Positions 12,078-22,654 of a stretch of 64,000 bases of DNA are shown here, in pieces (the first letter of the stretch is position 1; each line of letters begins with the position of its first letter). Location: assembly GCA_018417955.1 (NCBI GenBank), contig JACTVC010000025.1:372001-436000 (forward strand), read 5' to 3'. Source of the DNA: Laccaria trichodermophora. Lineage: Eukaryota; Basidiomycota; Agaricomycetes; Agaricales; Hydnangiaceae. Both the position numbers and the translations under genes were made by a program. Below the pieces are notes generated by a model that was not told the DNA's origin, did not search any database, and was given only the letters and a program-made list of their open reading frames with translations.

Positions 12078-13825
12078 TCAGGAGAAACAGACATACGACA
12101 AAAAGCCGCTTTTATACTTCGCCTGCAGCTGCACAGGTCTTCCAAATTCATCCATGGGCGCACTGATATTATATACTGCCAAAACGGACGAGACCACATA
12201 ATAGAGAGAAACATCGCCCAGATGTTTCCCGGGACACATCCTGGAGCCCAGCTTTCAGTGACTGATTTTGATACTGAATTGCTCACAGTCACTCACCGCC
12301 TGCCAAAGCCAAAGACCGCGACTCCTGGATCTCCAACACTTGGGTCCATTTGACCGTCCTTGAGGTAGCGCTCCGGCCTAAATTCCTCGGGAGCTTCAAA
12401 CACCTCGGGATCATGCAAAATTGACCTATGAATTACTTGTCAACGCTGAGCATTCTTCACATCAACGCACAACTTACCACGCAGCTCCTATAACAACCGT
12501 ACCTTTCGGGATAAAATAACCTTCGTATTCATCGTCATCGGCAGCCATGTGTGCAACGCCTGTGGACTATGAAAATTTTCGAAAACGGACGTTCAACAAA
12601 GGACTCTAACCGAGGGGAACAACCAATTGCCAACGCATCGACTCCTTGATTATTGCATTCACGTAAGGCAGGTGGGGGCGGTCATTGGAGTCGGGAAGGC
12701 GATTCGTCCCAACGATGGCATCAATTTCCGCTTGTGCCTTTCTCTGAGCTTCTGGATACATGGCCATGGCCAAAAAGAATGTTTCAGTGCTTGAGACCGT
12801 CTGACGGAAGGTAGGTCACATCCAAAGGCAGCACAAAGATACGACGTACGGTATCGACTCCCGCTATCCACAAAATCGTAAACTACATCGGTTTCCGTCC
12901 CACAATTTTGCTCACCAATATACCCTATCGCTGCAACATTCCGAGAAATGAACTCTTCTTCTTTTTCCAGACCCTCATTTCCAGGAAATTCTTCAAGCAA
13001 AGAGGTTAGTACGGAGGGTACAGCAGTTCCCTTTGCCTGAAAGAGTATTTTTGGCTTAGTCTATAGCCAGTGGAACGGAACGAGTGGCCGACCATTTCCC
13101 TCTTTACAGCTTTGAATGGCAGGTCTACCAGGTCAGTATTCACAACGGCATAGTGAGCGTCCTTTCTTTTGAAACCAGCACCAGGGAACCAAGCTGGCAC
13201 ATGTTTCAATATCGGAAGAAGATCCACCAAAAACGCGCCTGGAACACCGGCTTCAGTGAAGCCTCGCAAGGACTCTTCAGCATTGGTAATATATGGGTCA
13301 TCGTATTCCAGAACTGTCAGACCGTAGGAGATATTCATGACAGTGGCTGCGAAAGCGCTGGAAAGATATTAGTTGAACGATGAAATAGGAGTAGATATGT
13401 CGCACTGTCGAATGTGGTGTATAAAATTCTCGGGTGTCATGAGAAGCCGATGAAGGAAAACCTGAATCTCTTTCGTTTGGATGGGTATGTATTTCTAGAC
13501 GGCGTTCACATGGAAGTGTTCGTGAAATGCACGGCGGTGCCGTCGCCACATGGTACCATAAGGCATCCGCACCACACTAAAAGTCCAACCCATCCTGTCT
13601 AGCAGTTAGTGAGGGCACCTCAAACATAGCTCCCAGAAAGGGAAGGCCCTTAGGACCTGGGAGATGAGGAAGTCGGTTGGGATTCAACTTCTTTCCTCCA
13701 ATGATGTTCTTCAAAAACCACAGACAAGATATCAGGCCCGCGGCAGTGAGCCATGGATGAGATTGGGTTGTCTCCGTGACCAAGATTGCAGGGCCGACAA
13801 TGAAACTAGGTATGTTGCCGTACAT
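12078..13825 (-). pseudogene. Cytochrome P450 pseudogene
   Basis: Decayed paralogue of the P450 at 14643-16645. It starts with a membrane anchor and proline hinge (LPHLPGPKGLPFLG) and keeps an MDISYGI-like block, the AAIGYIG helix-I region, EEFRPERYL and the heme loop FGFGRRMCPGK. Two lesions disable it. First, about 70 residues between LPFLGAMFEVPSLTARQD and the MGWTFSVVRMPYG exon are missing. Second, an in-frame TAG (complement of 13495-13497) interrupts the HFHVNAV block. The remaining introns match those of the intact copy, for example the one between VKREM and AKGTAVPSV. It is transcribed away from the intact P450. Confidence 0.82.
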
Positions 13826-14642
13826 GCTGGAAAGGGGGGAGCGCTTCAGCCTGGAGCTCGACGTGGTGCTTTAGTTTTGTATATATAAGTAGTCGACCAT
13901 GAGAAAAAATATGCCCGGGAAACGCTTTGTGGCGCTACCTTATCGTTCCGAAAAGATGTCGTCTTGTGACAGTGCATGTCAGCTGAGAACTGGACGTCGA
14001 AAAGTCCCATATCTAGTAGGCCTATTGAGCTTTTGATTTGAACGAATGTGAGCCTTGACAACCTGACCTTGGCGTTGGGGCAACTAAATCGCGGGTATTT
14101 CAAGTTCGTATGTGAGCTGCTGTTGCCTTTGAAGTCAAATACAGAAAGATCTAAGGAAGAGCGCGAATGTTGTTAGCGTGATGATCGATGATGCATCTGT
14201 TTGGCTACGGCTTCCGATGTCAGCCGGGGCCGAAACCTCTACATAAATGACATTGCCAAGACATTGCTACAAGAAGGCGACAAGCAGACTATGTATGTCC
14301 TTGAAAGGGAGCATCGCTCGCTAATAGACATCCCGAATTCCCTCTCTATGAATCCCCTTGGAATCCCCAGCTAAAAAAACTGCATCAGCTTTGACTTGAG
14401 TACTGGCCTCTGTCGACCAGATTTTCTTTCTTGGTTCCGTGGATGGGTTGTGGCAGGTTGTGGCGCCGTTTTGAAGCGCTGAGTCGCCGCTGACTGCCCT
14501 GTCACTGGTCAGTGGCTGTTTAGGCCTAGTCTACCGTTCCCACGTCAATGTTTAGAATTCCAAGAGGTGTTCACGAGGTGTTCCTTTTGAAGGGCCAAAT
14601 CTGAGTTTCATCGATCTCCTCACGGGCTTCATTGATCTCCTC
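13826..14642. other. Divergent promoter region between the two P450 genes
   Basis: About 800 bp separate the two head-to-head P450 starts. I recognise no coding motif. The block presumably holds the promoter of the intact P450 at 14643. Confidence 0.5.
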
Positions 14643-16645
14643 ATGGGCATTCCTTCACAAATTTACCTCTGGGTTGGGGGGATTATTTTAGGTGTCTGGG
14701 CAACAAGAGTCATTGCACCTTTCAGGACATCGAACCCGAAACGACTCCCGCTCCCTCCAGGACCCAAGGGTTACCCGGTTGTTGGCAGCCTTTTCGCGCT
14801 GTCGACGGACAAAATATGGCTTCTCTACGACAAGTGGTTTCAATTGTATGGTGAGGGATCTCCAGCATGTTGAAGACCAACGACGATTCAAACGTTCCAG
14901 GGGACATGGTCTACTTTGAAGCGCTCGGTCGGTCATTCCTCGTTTTGGGCTCTTTGAAGAGAACAAACGATATCTTCGAAAAATCCAACTATTCCAGCAG
15001 GGCCCAAAACTTTCCAATGCTCCTCGATCTGTAGGCTATTCATGAGCTTGTGCCAACGAATGCTCATTATGATCTAAGAATGGGAGCTGGATGGGCATTC
15101 TCGTTAATGCCGTATGGAGCGATGTGGCGGAGACACCGGAAGGCATTTCATGGGCACTTCCATTCAAATATCATACCGAAATATCAACCTATCCAATTGG
15201 AAGCAACCAAGTCCTTTCTTCGTAGACTATCGGCTACGCCTGATGATTTCATGCATCATATCCAACAGTATGTTGTTCCTTGCGTATACGGAGTCACCAA
15301 ATATCTAACCTCAAATGGCGGAATAGCCTTTTTGCCAGCACAATCATGGACATCTCATACGGAATCACAGTTTTAGATTCCAACGATCCTTATATGTCAA
15401 TTGCGGAGGAAGTGTTGGAAGGCTTTTCTGAAGCTGCAGCTCCTGGAGCATTCTTGGTCGATCTAATTCCCATATTGAAGTATGTTCCTAGTTGGTTTCC
15501 TGGCGCCGGCTTCAAGAAAAAGGCAGAGCGATGGAGAGCATCTTTCTCTAGTTTGCTCGAAAAACCATATCGAAGAGTCATTGCGGACTTGGCAAGAACA
15601 ACGCCTCTTTCACAAAAAGTTGATTTGCTCATGCTAGAATTTAGAAAGAAGGAAAAGCTCGGCCCTCTGTACTTCAATCATTGATAGCAAAATTACCAGA
15701 CGAAGGGGATCCAAAACGAGAGGAAGAAGAAGCGATGGCCAAGGGTGTGACCGCAGTAGCGTATGCTGGTAGGTCGGTTTTGCAAGTCCCTTTGACTTTG
15801 GAATTGACGTTTTGGGAAAAGCTGGCTCTGATACGGTGAGACCCCAAAGTTACCACCCAACAGGGAATTTACAATTTTTCCAGACGATTGCCGCTGTCCA
15901 AGCCTTCTTTTTGACGATGGCCATGCATCCAGATGTACAACACAAGGCGCAGGAGGAAATTGACACTGTCATCGGTCCAGATCGCCTGCCTGACTTCAGT
16001 GATCGGGAGAACTTGCCCTACATCAACGCTATAGTCAAGGAAACTCTCAGATGGCATTCCATCACTCCCATTGGTAAGGGTAACCACATACCTCGAACTG
16101 TTGGCCGCTCACTAGGTCGGGTAGGTATCCCGCATGCATCCGTTGAGGATGACGAATACGATGGTTATTTCATTCCGAAAGGCACTATTGTTATAGGAAA
16201 CACCTGGTAAGTTCCTTGAGCGAAAGTCTTTGCAGCCATGAACGGTTTCACAATTAGGACACTGATGCACGATTCAAATGTCTTTCCGGATCCGCTTGAG
16301 TACAAACCTGAGCGCTACCTTGAAAATGGTCGCCTAGATCCAAGAGTTCGCAGTCCCACAGTTGCAGCCTTTGGTTTTGGACGCCGGTGAGTGACATTTG
16401 CCTGTCGCGCGCACACTCTAAAGAAGAGTCGTTGCAATTTCCCCCCCTGGCGTTCTAGAATATGTCCGGGAAGGTCACTCAGTGATAGTTCTCTTTACGT
16501 GGCTGTCTCAAACGTGCTAGCTGTCTACAATATTAAACCGCCAGTTGACGACGCAGGAAACCACATACCCCTCGAGGCAAACACCACTGGCGGATTCTTA
16601 TCGTCAGTCATTTTGCGACTAGAATTGTCGTTCGCAGCCTATTGA
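14643..16645 (+). CDS. Cytochrome P450 monooxygenase, intact
   Basis: Heme-thiolate monooxygenase, anchored by an N-terminal hydrophobic helix (LWVGGIILGVW) with the hinge LPLPPGPKGYPVVG. Further markers are MPYGAMWRRHRKAFH (helix C), the helix-I AYAGAGSDTT, KETLRW (ExxR), YKPERYL and the heme loop FGFGRRICPGR with the axial Cys. My model has ten exons: 14643-14850, 14901-15030, 15079-15267, 15327-15591, 15645-15768, 15822-15835, 15884-16073, 16116-16206, 16258-16386 and 16459-16645. They sum to 1527 nt (508 residues). The intron 15592-15644 is GC-AG, and the sixth exon has only 14 nt. It resembles the P450s often found in basidiomycete secondary-metabolism or xenobiotic loci. Substrate unknown. 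Confidence 0.88.
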
Positions 16646-16899
16646 CGTTATCATTAGATATTTCACGCCTTTCAAATGCGTGATTGAAACCCGTTCGAAC
16701 GCTGCATTGGCTTTGATTCAGTGTAGCGAATCTAGTTTTTGACATGTAAATAAACAACTACATAGCGGTCAATTCATGATCATGGTGAACAACAGCCGTG
16801 TTACAAAGCAGTCATGTGACGAAGGCGTTGGGGTACGTTGGCCAACGACTACTTGCAACTGTGTAGGCGCCTTCGTGGTATTCACCTAGAACGTGCGCG

Positions 16900-18369
16900 A
16901 TGATTTGCACAAGGACTGTTTTTCGATGCTTCAAGACGCTGGAAAGATGGGGCAATAGAATCACAGGAGCAGCAGGACCATACTTCATTGCTCTGGCAGT
17001 ATTTCTCATTGGCAGCGGTATTCTCTGCTTTTGTGAGTCGATTTCTTTCTCTTAAAAGAAGAAAAAAAACTAATGGACCACACGAACAGTCGATGTGATA
17101 GCTCCGTCACTTTCATTTCCAATAGTGACGATGCCGGCGTGCATCCTAGTCGCAGTGAACCTGGTGATGCACTACTTCTACGTGTGCACGATTCGCCCGG
17201 GGTTTCTGGACGAGCCACCACGGGAAGCGGGTACCAGCTTCTTATGGGCGCAAAAGCGAACCAAAAAAGGCACGTTGACGGGTGTGCGGTGGACCTCTGG
17301 CGGAATTAGAATCACACAAGCCACTTCGACACGTTGTAGCAGGTGCAACAAGATCAGGCCGGAGGTGTGTTTCTCTCTGTAGTTCAGCGAGTACGTGCTA
17401 ACTTTGCCTTGCTGGCGCATTTGAGAGAGCCCACCACTGCCGTATTTGCAACAAATGTGTTTTGAAGTACGATCACCATTGTCCAGTGAGATCCCCGTTT
17501 CTGCCCCGTCTGTCTACCAACTTATGAAAGGCTTCAGTGTGAGTATACTCATCTTTTCTCCAAGGTTGGGTATTGAGATAGACGTCAGGGATAAACCAAT
17601 GCGTCGGCCTTCATAATGAACGTCATTTCGTTCTATTCATGTAAGTCCAATTCACCATAGCAATATGATGAAACTTATGCTAGCTCTAGGGTGTACCTGG
17701 TCATTTCCACATTCTGCTTTAGTGCTCTGGGATACCGACAACTTTTTGAGTCCCTTGGGGTGATGTCCGACGTAGGTTTCTGCATCTTTTGCAAATCCTC
17801 CTCTGACACCAAACAGGACTGGCATTACAACGTCCCCGAAGTCATGTACGCCATGATATACATCCTTTCCGTGGTTCTTTGTCTAGCCGTTGGAGTTATG
17901 CTGGCATACCACCTCTGGGGTATCTCCGCGGGAGAAACATCGGTCGAGGCCCAGGATCACGAAGAATATCGCAGGAAAGCTAGGGACCGGGGCGAAGTAA
18001 GCTTTTGTTTGCACTATCTACTCTGAGTTTATGTTCTTGTTAGAGTTTCATCAATTCTTACAATCTCGGGTATGTCTCTGAATGATGATCGCTAGCCCTT
18101 TTCCGAAATCTTGTTTCGCAGTATATGGAAGAACGCGCAACTCTTTTTCAACGTTTGGGAAAACGGATAGTAAGTCTCGCTCAATCATATCCCTACAAGG
18201 CCCTCACGATCTTCCTCTTGATAGCCCTCTATACACCCTCATATTGCCGTTTCGCATAAATCCTTACACAGATGGACGTTCCTGGGCACGCCGCGAAGGC
18301 TATGACCGCCATCACGGGCTTAGACAAGGAGAAGAATTGACTGACCAAGAAGATGACGAGGACGACTAG
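16900..18369 (+). CDS. DHHC-type protein S-palmitoyltransferase
   Basis: Integral membrane enzyme that attaches palmitate to cysteines of other proteins. TM helices are visible in [33 protein letters not shown] and [20 protein letters not shown]. The zinc-binding core is [30 protein letters not shown] followed by [14 protein letters not shown], and the C-terminal part has NSYNLG and [14 protein letters not shown], as in fungal Pfa3/Pfa4-like enzymes. Exons: 16900-17032, 17090-17364, 17426-17485, 17538 (one base), 17589-17640, 17690-17771, 17817-17996, 18044-18069, 18122-18169 and 18225-18369. The sum is 1002 nt, 333 residues. The single T at 17538 supplies the first base of the conserved Trp codon after DHHCP. 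Which yeast Pfa protein it matches best is open. Confidence 0.9.
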
Positions 18370-18768
18370 TATGGACAATCGAAGGATCTTTTGTACTACC
18401 ACCTCTGGTCATCATACCTACATCCTATATGTGAGTTCTCATACCTCCACTCTTCTCGACCCCCCTTCCAAAAAGATTACATGATGATATCTGCCGGGGC
18501 CAGATGACGCTCTAGAGGAGTTCTTCATGTCTCATGAAGTATTCTCTGAGAGTAGAACGATCTATGTCCGGTTTTATCTCCGCGCATGCGGATTATCCTT
18601 TCTGACAGATCTTTGCTTTTGTTGATTGGGGTTGACATCATCTTTCCACGACTGATGTTTTTTTTTTTTCAGTATATCTCATAGCCATATATCATGGAAC
18701 CGCTGTTTACCCTTGGAAGCCAGGATATCCGAATACATTCTATGATTTAATGCAAAAAGAAGCGTGAA
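18370..18768. other. Convergent intergenic region
   Basis: Lies between the 3' ends of the DHHC gene and the Cys-rich membrane protein gene. A short T-run (about 18660-18670) is the only feature seen. Confidence 0.5.
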
Positions 18769-19884
18769 CTACTCATTGTGGTACCGATCCGCAGCTGCTG
18801 TATGCAACGTAATAATCGACCGGCGCAGACTACGTTCGTTTTTGGTGAGCCCATCGATACGACGGAGCTGATATGGAGGACACATACCCTATCTGATCAT
18901 GATAGTATTCCTGCAACTCCTTATAGCGAGCATACCGGTGTCGTCGGTGGATGAGGGTGAGCAGAATGCATATCACGACCATGGCTGATTTGTCCTTTAA
19001 CTACCAGTTGGTGACAGAAGGATAACTGACGCACCTGCAAGTATTGACCCAATCGTCAGCCCCCACTGCCACGGTGCTACGCGTAGGGGCGTCTCTGGAG
19101 GTTCTACACAGACTTTCGCCGAGTTGCAATTTCGCTGAAATTCGCATATGAAAGCCGAATAGAAAGAAAGTCACAAGCTGAACACACCTCTTCGCATTCA
19201 GAGTCAAGCTGACATGCCATCCCTACGGCTTTAGCCCGTTGACAGACCGAAGACCCCGGATCGCAGTAGAATTGAGGCGAGCGGCAGTTATCTCTCGTGA
19301 CGGTGAACATGTATTGCTCGCCGTTTAGACCAGTGTCGGTGTAAGTCGTGTTATCTACGATGCAGCTCTGCCCGAGTGTGATGTTAGCGTACCTGCAGGT
19401 GACTTCTTTCAACACCACAATTCATCAACGACGAAAGCCAAACTTTCACGCACATACAAGTCGACTTCAAGCAAATCGAACCATTATAATTCTGAAAACT
19501 CGCCAAGTCCTGCCAATCCAACGGAGGCGAACACTGTTCGTCGCGGTTCGGCTCACAGGGCGCGCCTACGCTAACCAAAGGCCGACATCCACTACCGTCG
19601 TCTGGGCAGAAGGATCCTTGGGGACAGAGGGGTGGCGGTGCTTCACCGGGACCGTATCCGAATGGGAACTCGTCGCGTCTGCAGAGGCGGGAAATACACA
19701 TTCCGTTGATTGGTGCAGAGCAGAAGGTGTGGTCGGAACATTGGGATACGAGTTTGTGGGTGGAGGGATCGAAGATGGTGTTGTTTGAGGAGCAGGTTCC
19801 TGTGCTGTTCGTTGATGATAGAGCGGTTATGGATATGGTGTGGATTGAAACGGTTAGGAAGAGGAGTTGGAGAAAGGGCGCCAT
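18769..19884 (-). CDS. Cys-rich secreted/membrane protein with one C-terminal TM helix
   Basis: Hypothetical surface protein. The N-terminus (MAPFLQLLFLTVSIHTISI) is a signal peptide. It is followed by a long extracellular part with many paired cysteines (CSDHTFC, CISRLC, CPQGSFCPDDGSGC, CEPNRDEQC) and N-glycosylation sites (NNTI, NGS, NIT, NTT). After an intron ending near 19132 comes the block NCNSAKVCVEPPETPLRVAP. A TM helix built across the next junction (WGLTIGSILA-AMVVICILLTL) and a basic, short cytosolic tail (HRRHRYARYKELQEYYHDQ) complete it. The layout is known from conserved basidiomycete proteins without assigned function. The last exon and stop (18769-18771) are my best guess. Confidence 0.6.
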
Positions 19885-20360
19885 GGGGTTGTGGGTTGTG
19901 CGCTTGGTGGTTGTCCGTCAACCTAGGAGGACCAGAATTTGCGTCAGCCACTTTCGACCTCTTTCTATTTTGGTCGGCGTAGCATTTACCATATACCGTC
20001 TCCGACAAGTTTTGCCTTCCAAAATAAATGGGCTTAAATTTTACCAAGAGCTGCATTCGCATTCTGAGAAGAGACTTTGATGCATCTCAGCTTCAGCAGG
20101 TGTTCGCTGAGGTAGGTCATCACTTGAATTTGCTCAATTGAACACAACTACGCACAACGACATCCCGATATCCTAATCTAGGCTTGGTCTTGGATAATGG
20201 AGTGAACCCGAAAATGTGTAAGGTATCGCATAACGGCCCAGCAAATGCTTGGTATCGCATTGCGTCCCAGCGATCACTCGGTATCGTATGCAGCCCCGAA
20301 GTTGCTTGGTATCGCATAGCGTCCCAGCAATCGCTTGGTATCACATAGCGGCCCTAGCAA
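19885..20360. other. Intergenic region with minisatellite
   Basis: Contains the promoter side of the Cys-rich protein gene and the 29-bp repeat array at 20222-20364. Nothing else recognised. Confidence 0.5.
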
Positions 20361-20364
20361 TCAC
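20222..20364 (+). repeat. 29-bp tandem repeat, five imperfect units
   Basis: Units begin at 20222, 20251, 20280, 20308 and 20337, each opening with GGTATCGCAT (or a one- or two-base variant) and followed by GCGTCCCAGCAA-like sequence. Unit length is 28-29 bp. The last unit overlaps the stop codon (20361-20363, minus strand) of the adjacent four-TM gene. Confidence 0.88.
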
Positions 20365-21200
20365 ACATAGAACGAGTCACGGTCTCCCTTGGGCTCCAAA
20401 ACCTCCAACCTGACAGCTTCTTCATGCAACTGTCTCGTGTATTGACAAGAGGCATAGATGGCCACTGTAACGTCCGCAAGTAAGTAAATCAATCACCCGC
20501 CATAAACGCATGGAAAACTTACAAATCTCTAAGATCCAGGTACTTACAAAGAACGCAACGGCCAGGCCCTTAAACACCGGCGCCCGTTCACACAGGAGTT
20601 TCAAGAATTGGTCATCCACTATGCTGGAGCACGACCCGATGTTTTGAAGGGTCGTAGAGGGGGAGAAGAGGACGTATAAGCATACAGCGCCTGATCCCCA
20701 CCCAAAGAGAAGTTGTCCGAGGATGAAGGAGGTGAATAGACTGGGAAGTTTAGCGTCTTTGCTAAGCGCAGAGAACATGCTTATAAATTGAAGGGTCAGT
20801 AGGGATTGTGAAGGATATGGATAGGAAGGGACGAACCCAAAGATGCAAAATGCGGCCAAGACGATGTAGATGAAGATGTGGAAGACTATGGAGAGGCGCT
20901 GTAAGTCCGTTACGTAGTCGTCTAGATTTTTTTTAAAATGTTAGATGAGGCTGATGACTGGTAATATAGACGGGCGGACATACTAAGTTTATTGACAATG
21001 ACCCAACCGACGGTAACGAACGACGTGGACAGGATGAACAACACCGCCGCCGTTATGAACAGCGCAACACGCGCTGGGATGCAAAAGCAGCATAGGCGCG
21101 TGTACTGCGCCGGGGGCAGGGAGAGTAAGACGTCCAGTGAAGGCGCTCTCGGGGGTCGAACAATGGTTGTTGGTGACATGGACATGATTGAGGTGGTCAA
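20361..21200 (-). CDS. Four-TM membrane protein of unknown function
   Basis: Hypothetical integral membrane protein. Four hydrophobic helices are visible: VALFITAAVLFILSTSFVTV, IVFHIFIYIVLAAFCIF, LFTSFILGQLLFGWGSGAV and FKGLAVAFFVSTWILEI. The C-terminal tail is charged and short (QLHEEAVRLEVLEPKGD). Four coding blocks joined by three short introns give one frame: first block from 21200 to about 20982, junction at LND (intron ending near 20924), another junction at FG-MFSALSKD, and the last at EI-LAIYASCQ. The stop at 20361-20363 lies inside the final unit of a minisatellite. Topology resembles tetraspan proteins, but no family motif identifies it. Confidence 0.65.
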
Positions 21201-21854
21201 GGTGAATTATTTAGAGGGATGGATCGGCCAGCGGTTCGGGTATCGTCCAGCGGGGTATGGGTGGTCTTCGAAGTGTGGATGAACGAGGCTCAGCCTGTTC
21301 CGGGTGTAGGGAGGGAGGGGGTGGGCGGTGAGGAGGGGAAGACGTTGACGAACTGCGGGGATGGGGCAGTTGAACAAGACCGGCCTGTCGAGGGAAAGTT
21401 TGGTCTGCATAACTGCAGGCTTTATATACCACTGATTCCTGATCGCGAAGCCATGCGAAATCAGTGGTATCACCGTGCCAGCACAGCAACCAGGGACATC
21501 CACGATAAATGTACTAGATATGAGCGCAAGCCTCACCGCTTGAAACCTGGCCCGGGAGCCACAAGTAAGTAAAACACTTTCGGGGATAGAAACAAAAGAA
21601 ACCTAGCTTTTGAAATTTCGAAAAAGATTTCAATCCAAGGGGGCCCCGGGATTTGAATGCCGAGCCAGGGGTTAGGGGGGGAGGTCTTTGACGGCTTAAA
21701 AAAATTTACTAAGGGTAGATGAAATTTCTATTTTTAAGACCCCTTCTGATGTGCCGAGCTCGTTGAGGCTGACGTTGCTTCATTCGAAGAGCTCAGTACA
21801 TTTTATTAGTCAAAAAAAAATGGAATCTACTTTTCAGCTTGCTGCAATACCGCG
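21201..21854. other. Intergenic with repeat copy
   Basis: Contains the 5' flank of the four-TM gene and a dispersed repeat copy at about 21555-21720. Open frames on both strands at 21207-21572 mirror each other and have no motif. Confidence 0.5.
21555..21720 (+). repeat. Dispersed SINE-like repeat copy
   Basis: Shares CCACAAGTAA and AAAAGAAACCTAG with the copy at about 24255-24340. It shares a GGGATTTGAATGCCGAGCCA block, similar to AATGCCAGACCAGG, with copies near 4050 and 54030. Confidence 0.55.
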
Positions 21855-22331
21855 ATGGCAAAGGCAAAGGTATGGATATCTATTGCTGAACATTGAAACT
21901 AATGGACTAGACGACTTGTAAAGGATACGATATCAACACAACCGCAAGCTGCACCGAGTGTGGCGAAGATATCAACGTAGGGACTGCAGGGCCTGCTGGC
22001 CTCAGTCAGCATACAGGTAAAAGCAGAGGACGCACTTGTCGAACTCGCGACATCATGGCAGAAATGTTCGTCTGTATCTGTGGATCTCGAGTTGAAGAAC
22101 AGGAGCGAGTTATGGGCTCTCAAACTGCCTTACATTGTGGATATGAAGGCTGTGAAACATCTTGGGTAGGTATTGCATTTCTCTGCATGCTCTCGGTGTA
22201 CCTGACATCTATGTTCTCTCAAACAGTTTCACTTGGCCTGCTTCAACTTCACCTGCGCCCCCAAAAACTGGCGTTGCGAGAATGATGCGCTTCGTTTTCT
22301 AAATCTTTTGTACCTTGCCCGCTTCTTGTAA
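21855..22331 (+). CDS. Small zinc-binding protein (PHD-finger-like)
   Basis: Three exons (21855-21869, 21911-22165, 22227-22331) give a frame of 124 codons. The N-terminal half has CTECGEDINVGTAGPAGLSQ-H, a C2H2-like or BED-like pattern. The C-terminal half has CICGSRVEEQERV-CGYEGC-WFHLACFNFTC-WRC, the spacing of a PHD/RING-type C4HC3 finger. It is probably nuclear and may bind chromatin or DNA, but this is inference. The first intron would be only 41 nt, short for this genome. Similar fingers occur in mobile-element neighbourhoods, and a decayed relative is at 4301-4708. It is flanked by repeat DNA, so it may be mobile-element cargo. Confidence 0.55.
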
Positions 22332-22654
22332 ACGAAAAATACAATTTGTTTTTCTTAGAATTGCCTTTTTCGGTCCAACATATCTCTTTTAGGCAGGAGG
22401 GGGAGGTCACCTACAGTGGCTTAAAAAGATTTACCAACCCCGTGATAATTTTAAGGTCCTTGGGCCCCCTTGTTTCAATCGCGTTTGTTGTGTTTGGAGA
22501 GGATGGACTCTGCTTCATCCTAGTGAAGAAATGAGATTCCCTTGGCACCCCCTTGAGTTCGATAAATCCAAAAACTTTGGAGTGCAGTCAAGACTTTCAG
22601 CAATACTTGTGGTATATATAAATTTCAAGTTCGACTAAAAGGACGAACGCTGTC
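22332..22654. other. Intergenic with repeat fragments
   Basis: Contains short blocks resembling the dispersed repeat (GGCAGGAGGGGGAGGTCACC, and GGGCCCCCTTG in inverse orientation). No gene. Confidence 0.45.

Noticed and set aside
15592..15770. Frameshift in the plus-strand P450
   Set aside because: A GC-AG intron at the conserved position explains it, and all exons then sum to a multiple of three.
20222..20364. CRISPR-like array
   Set aside because: Head-to-tail minisatellite without spacers, in a eukaryotic genome.
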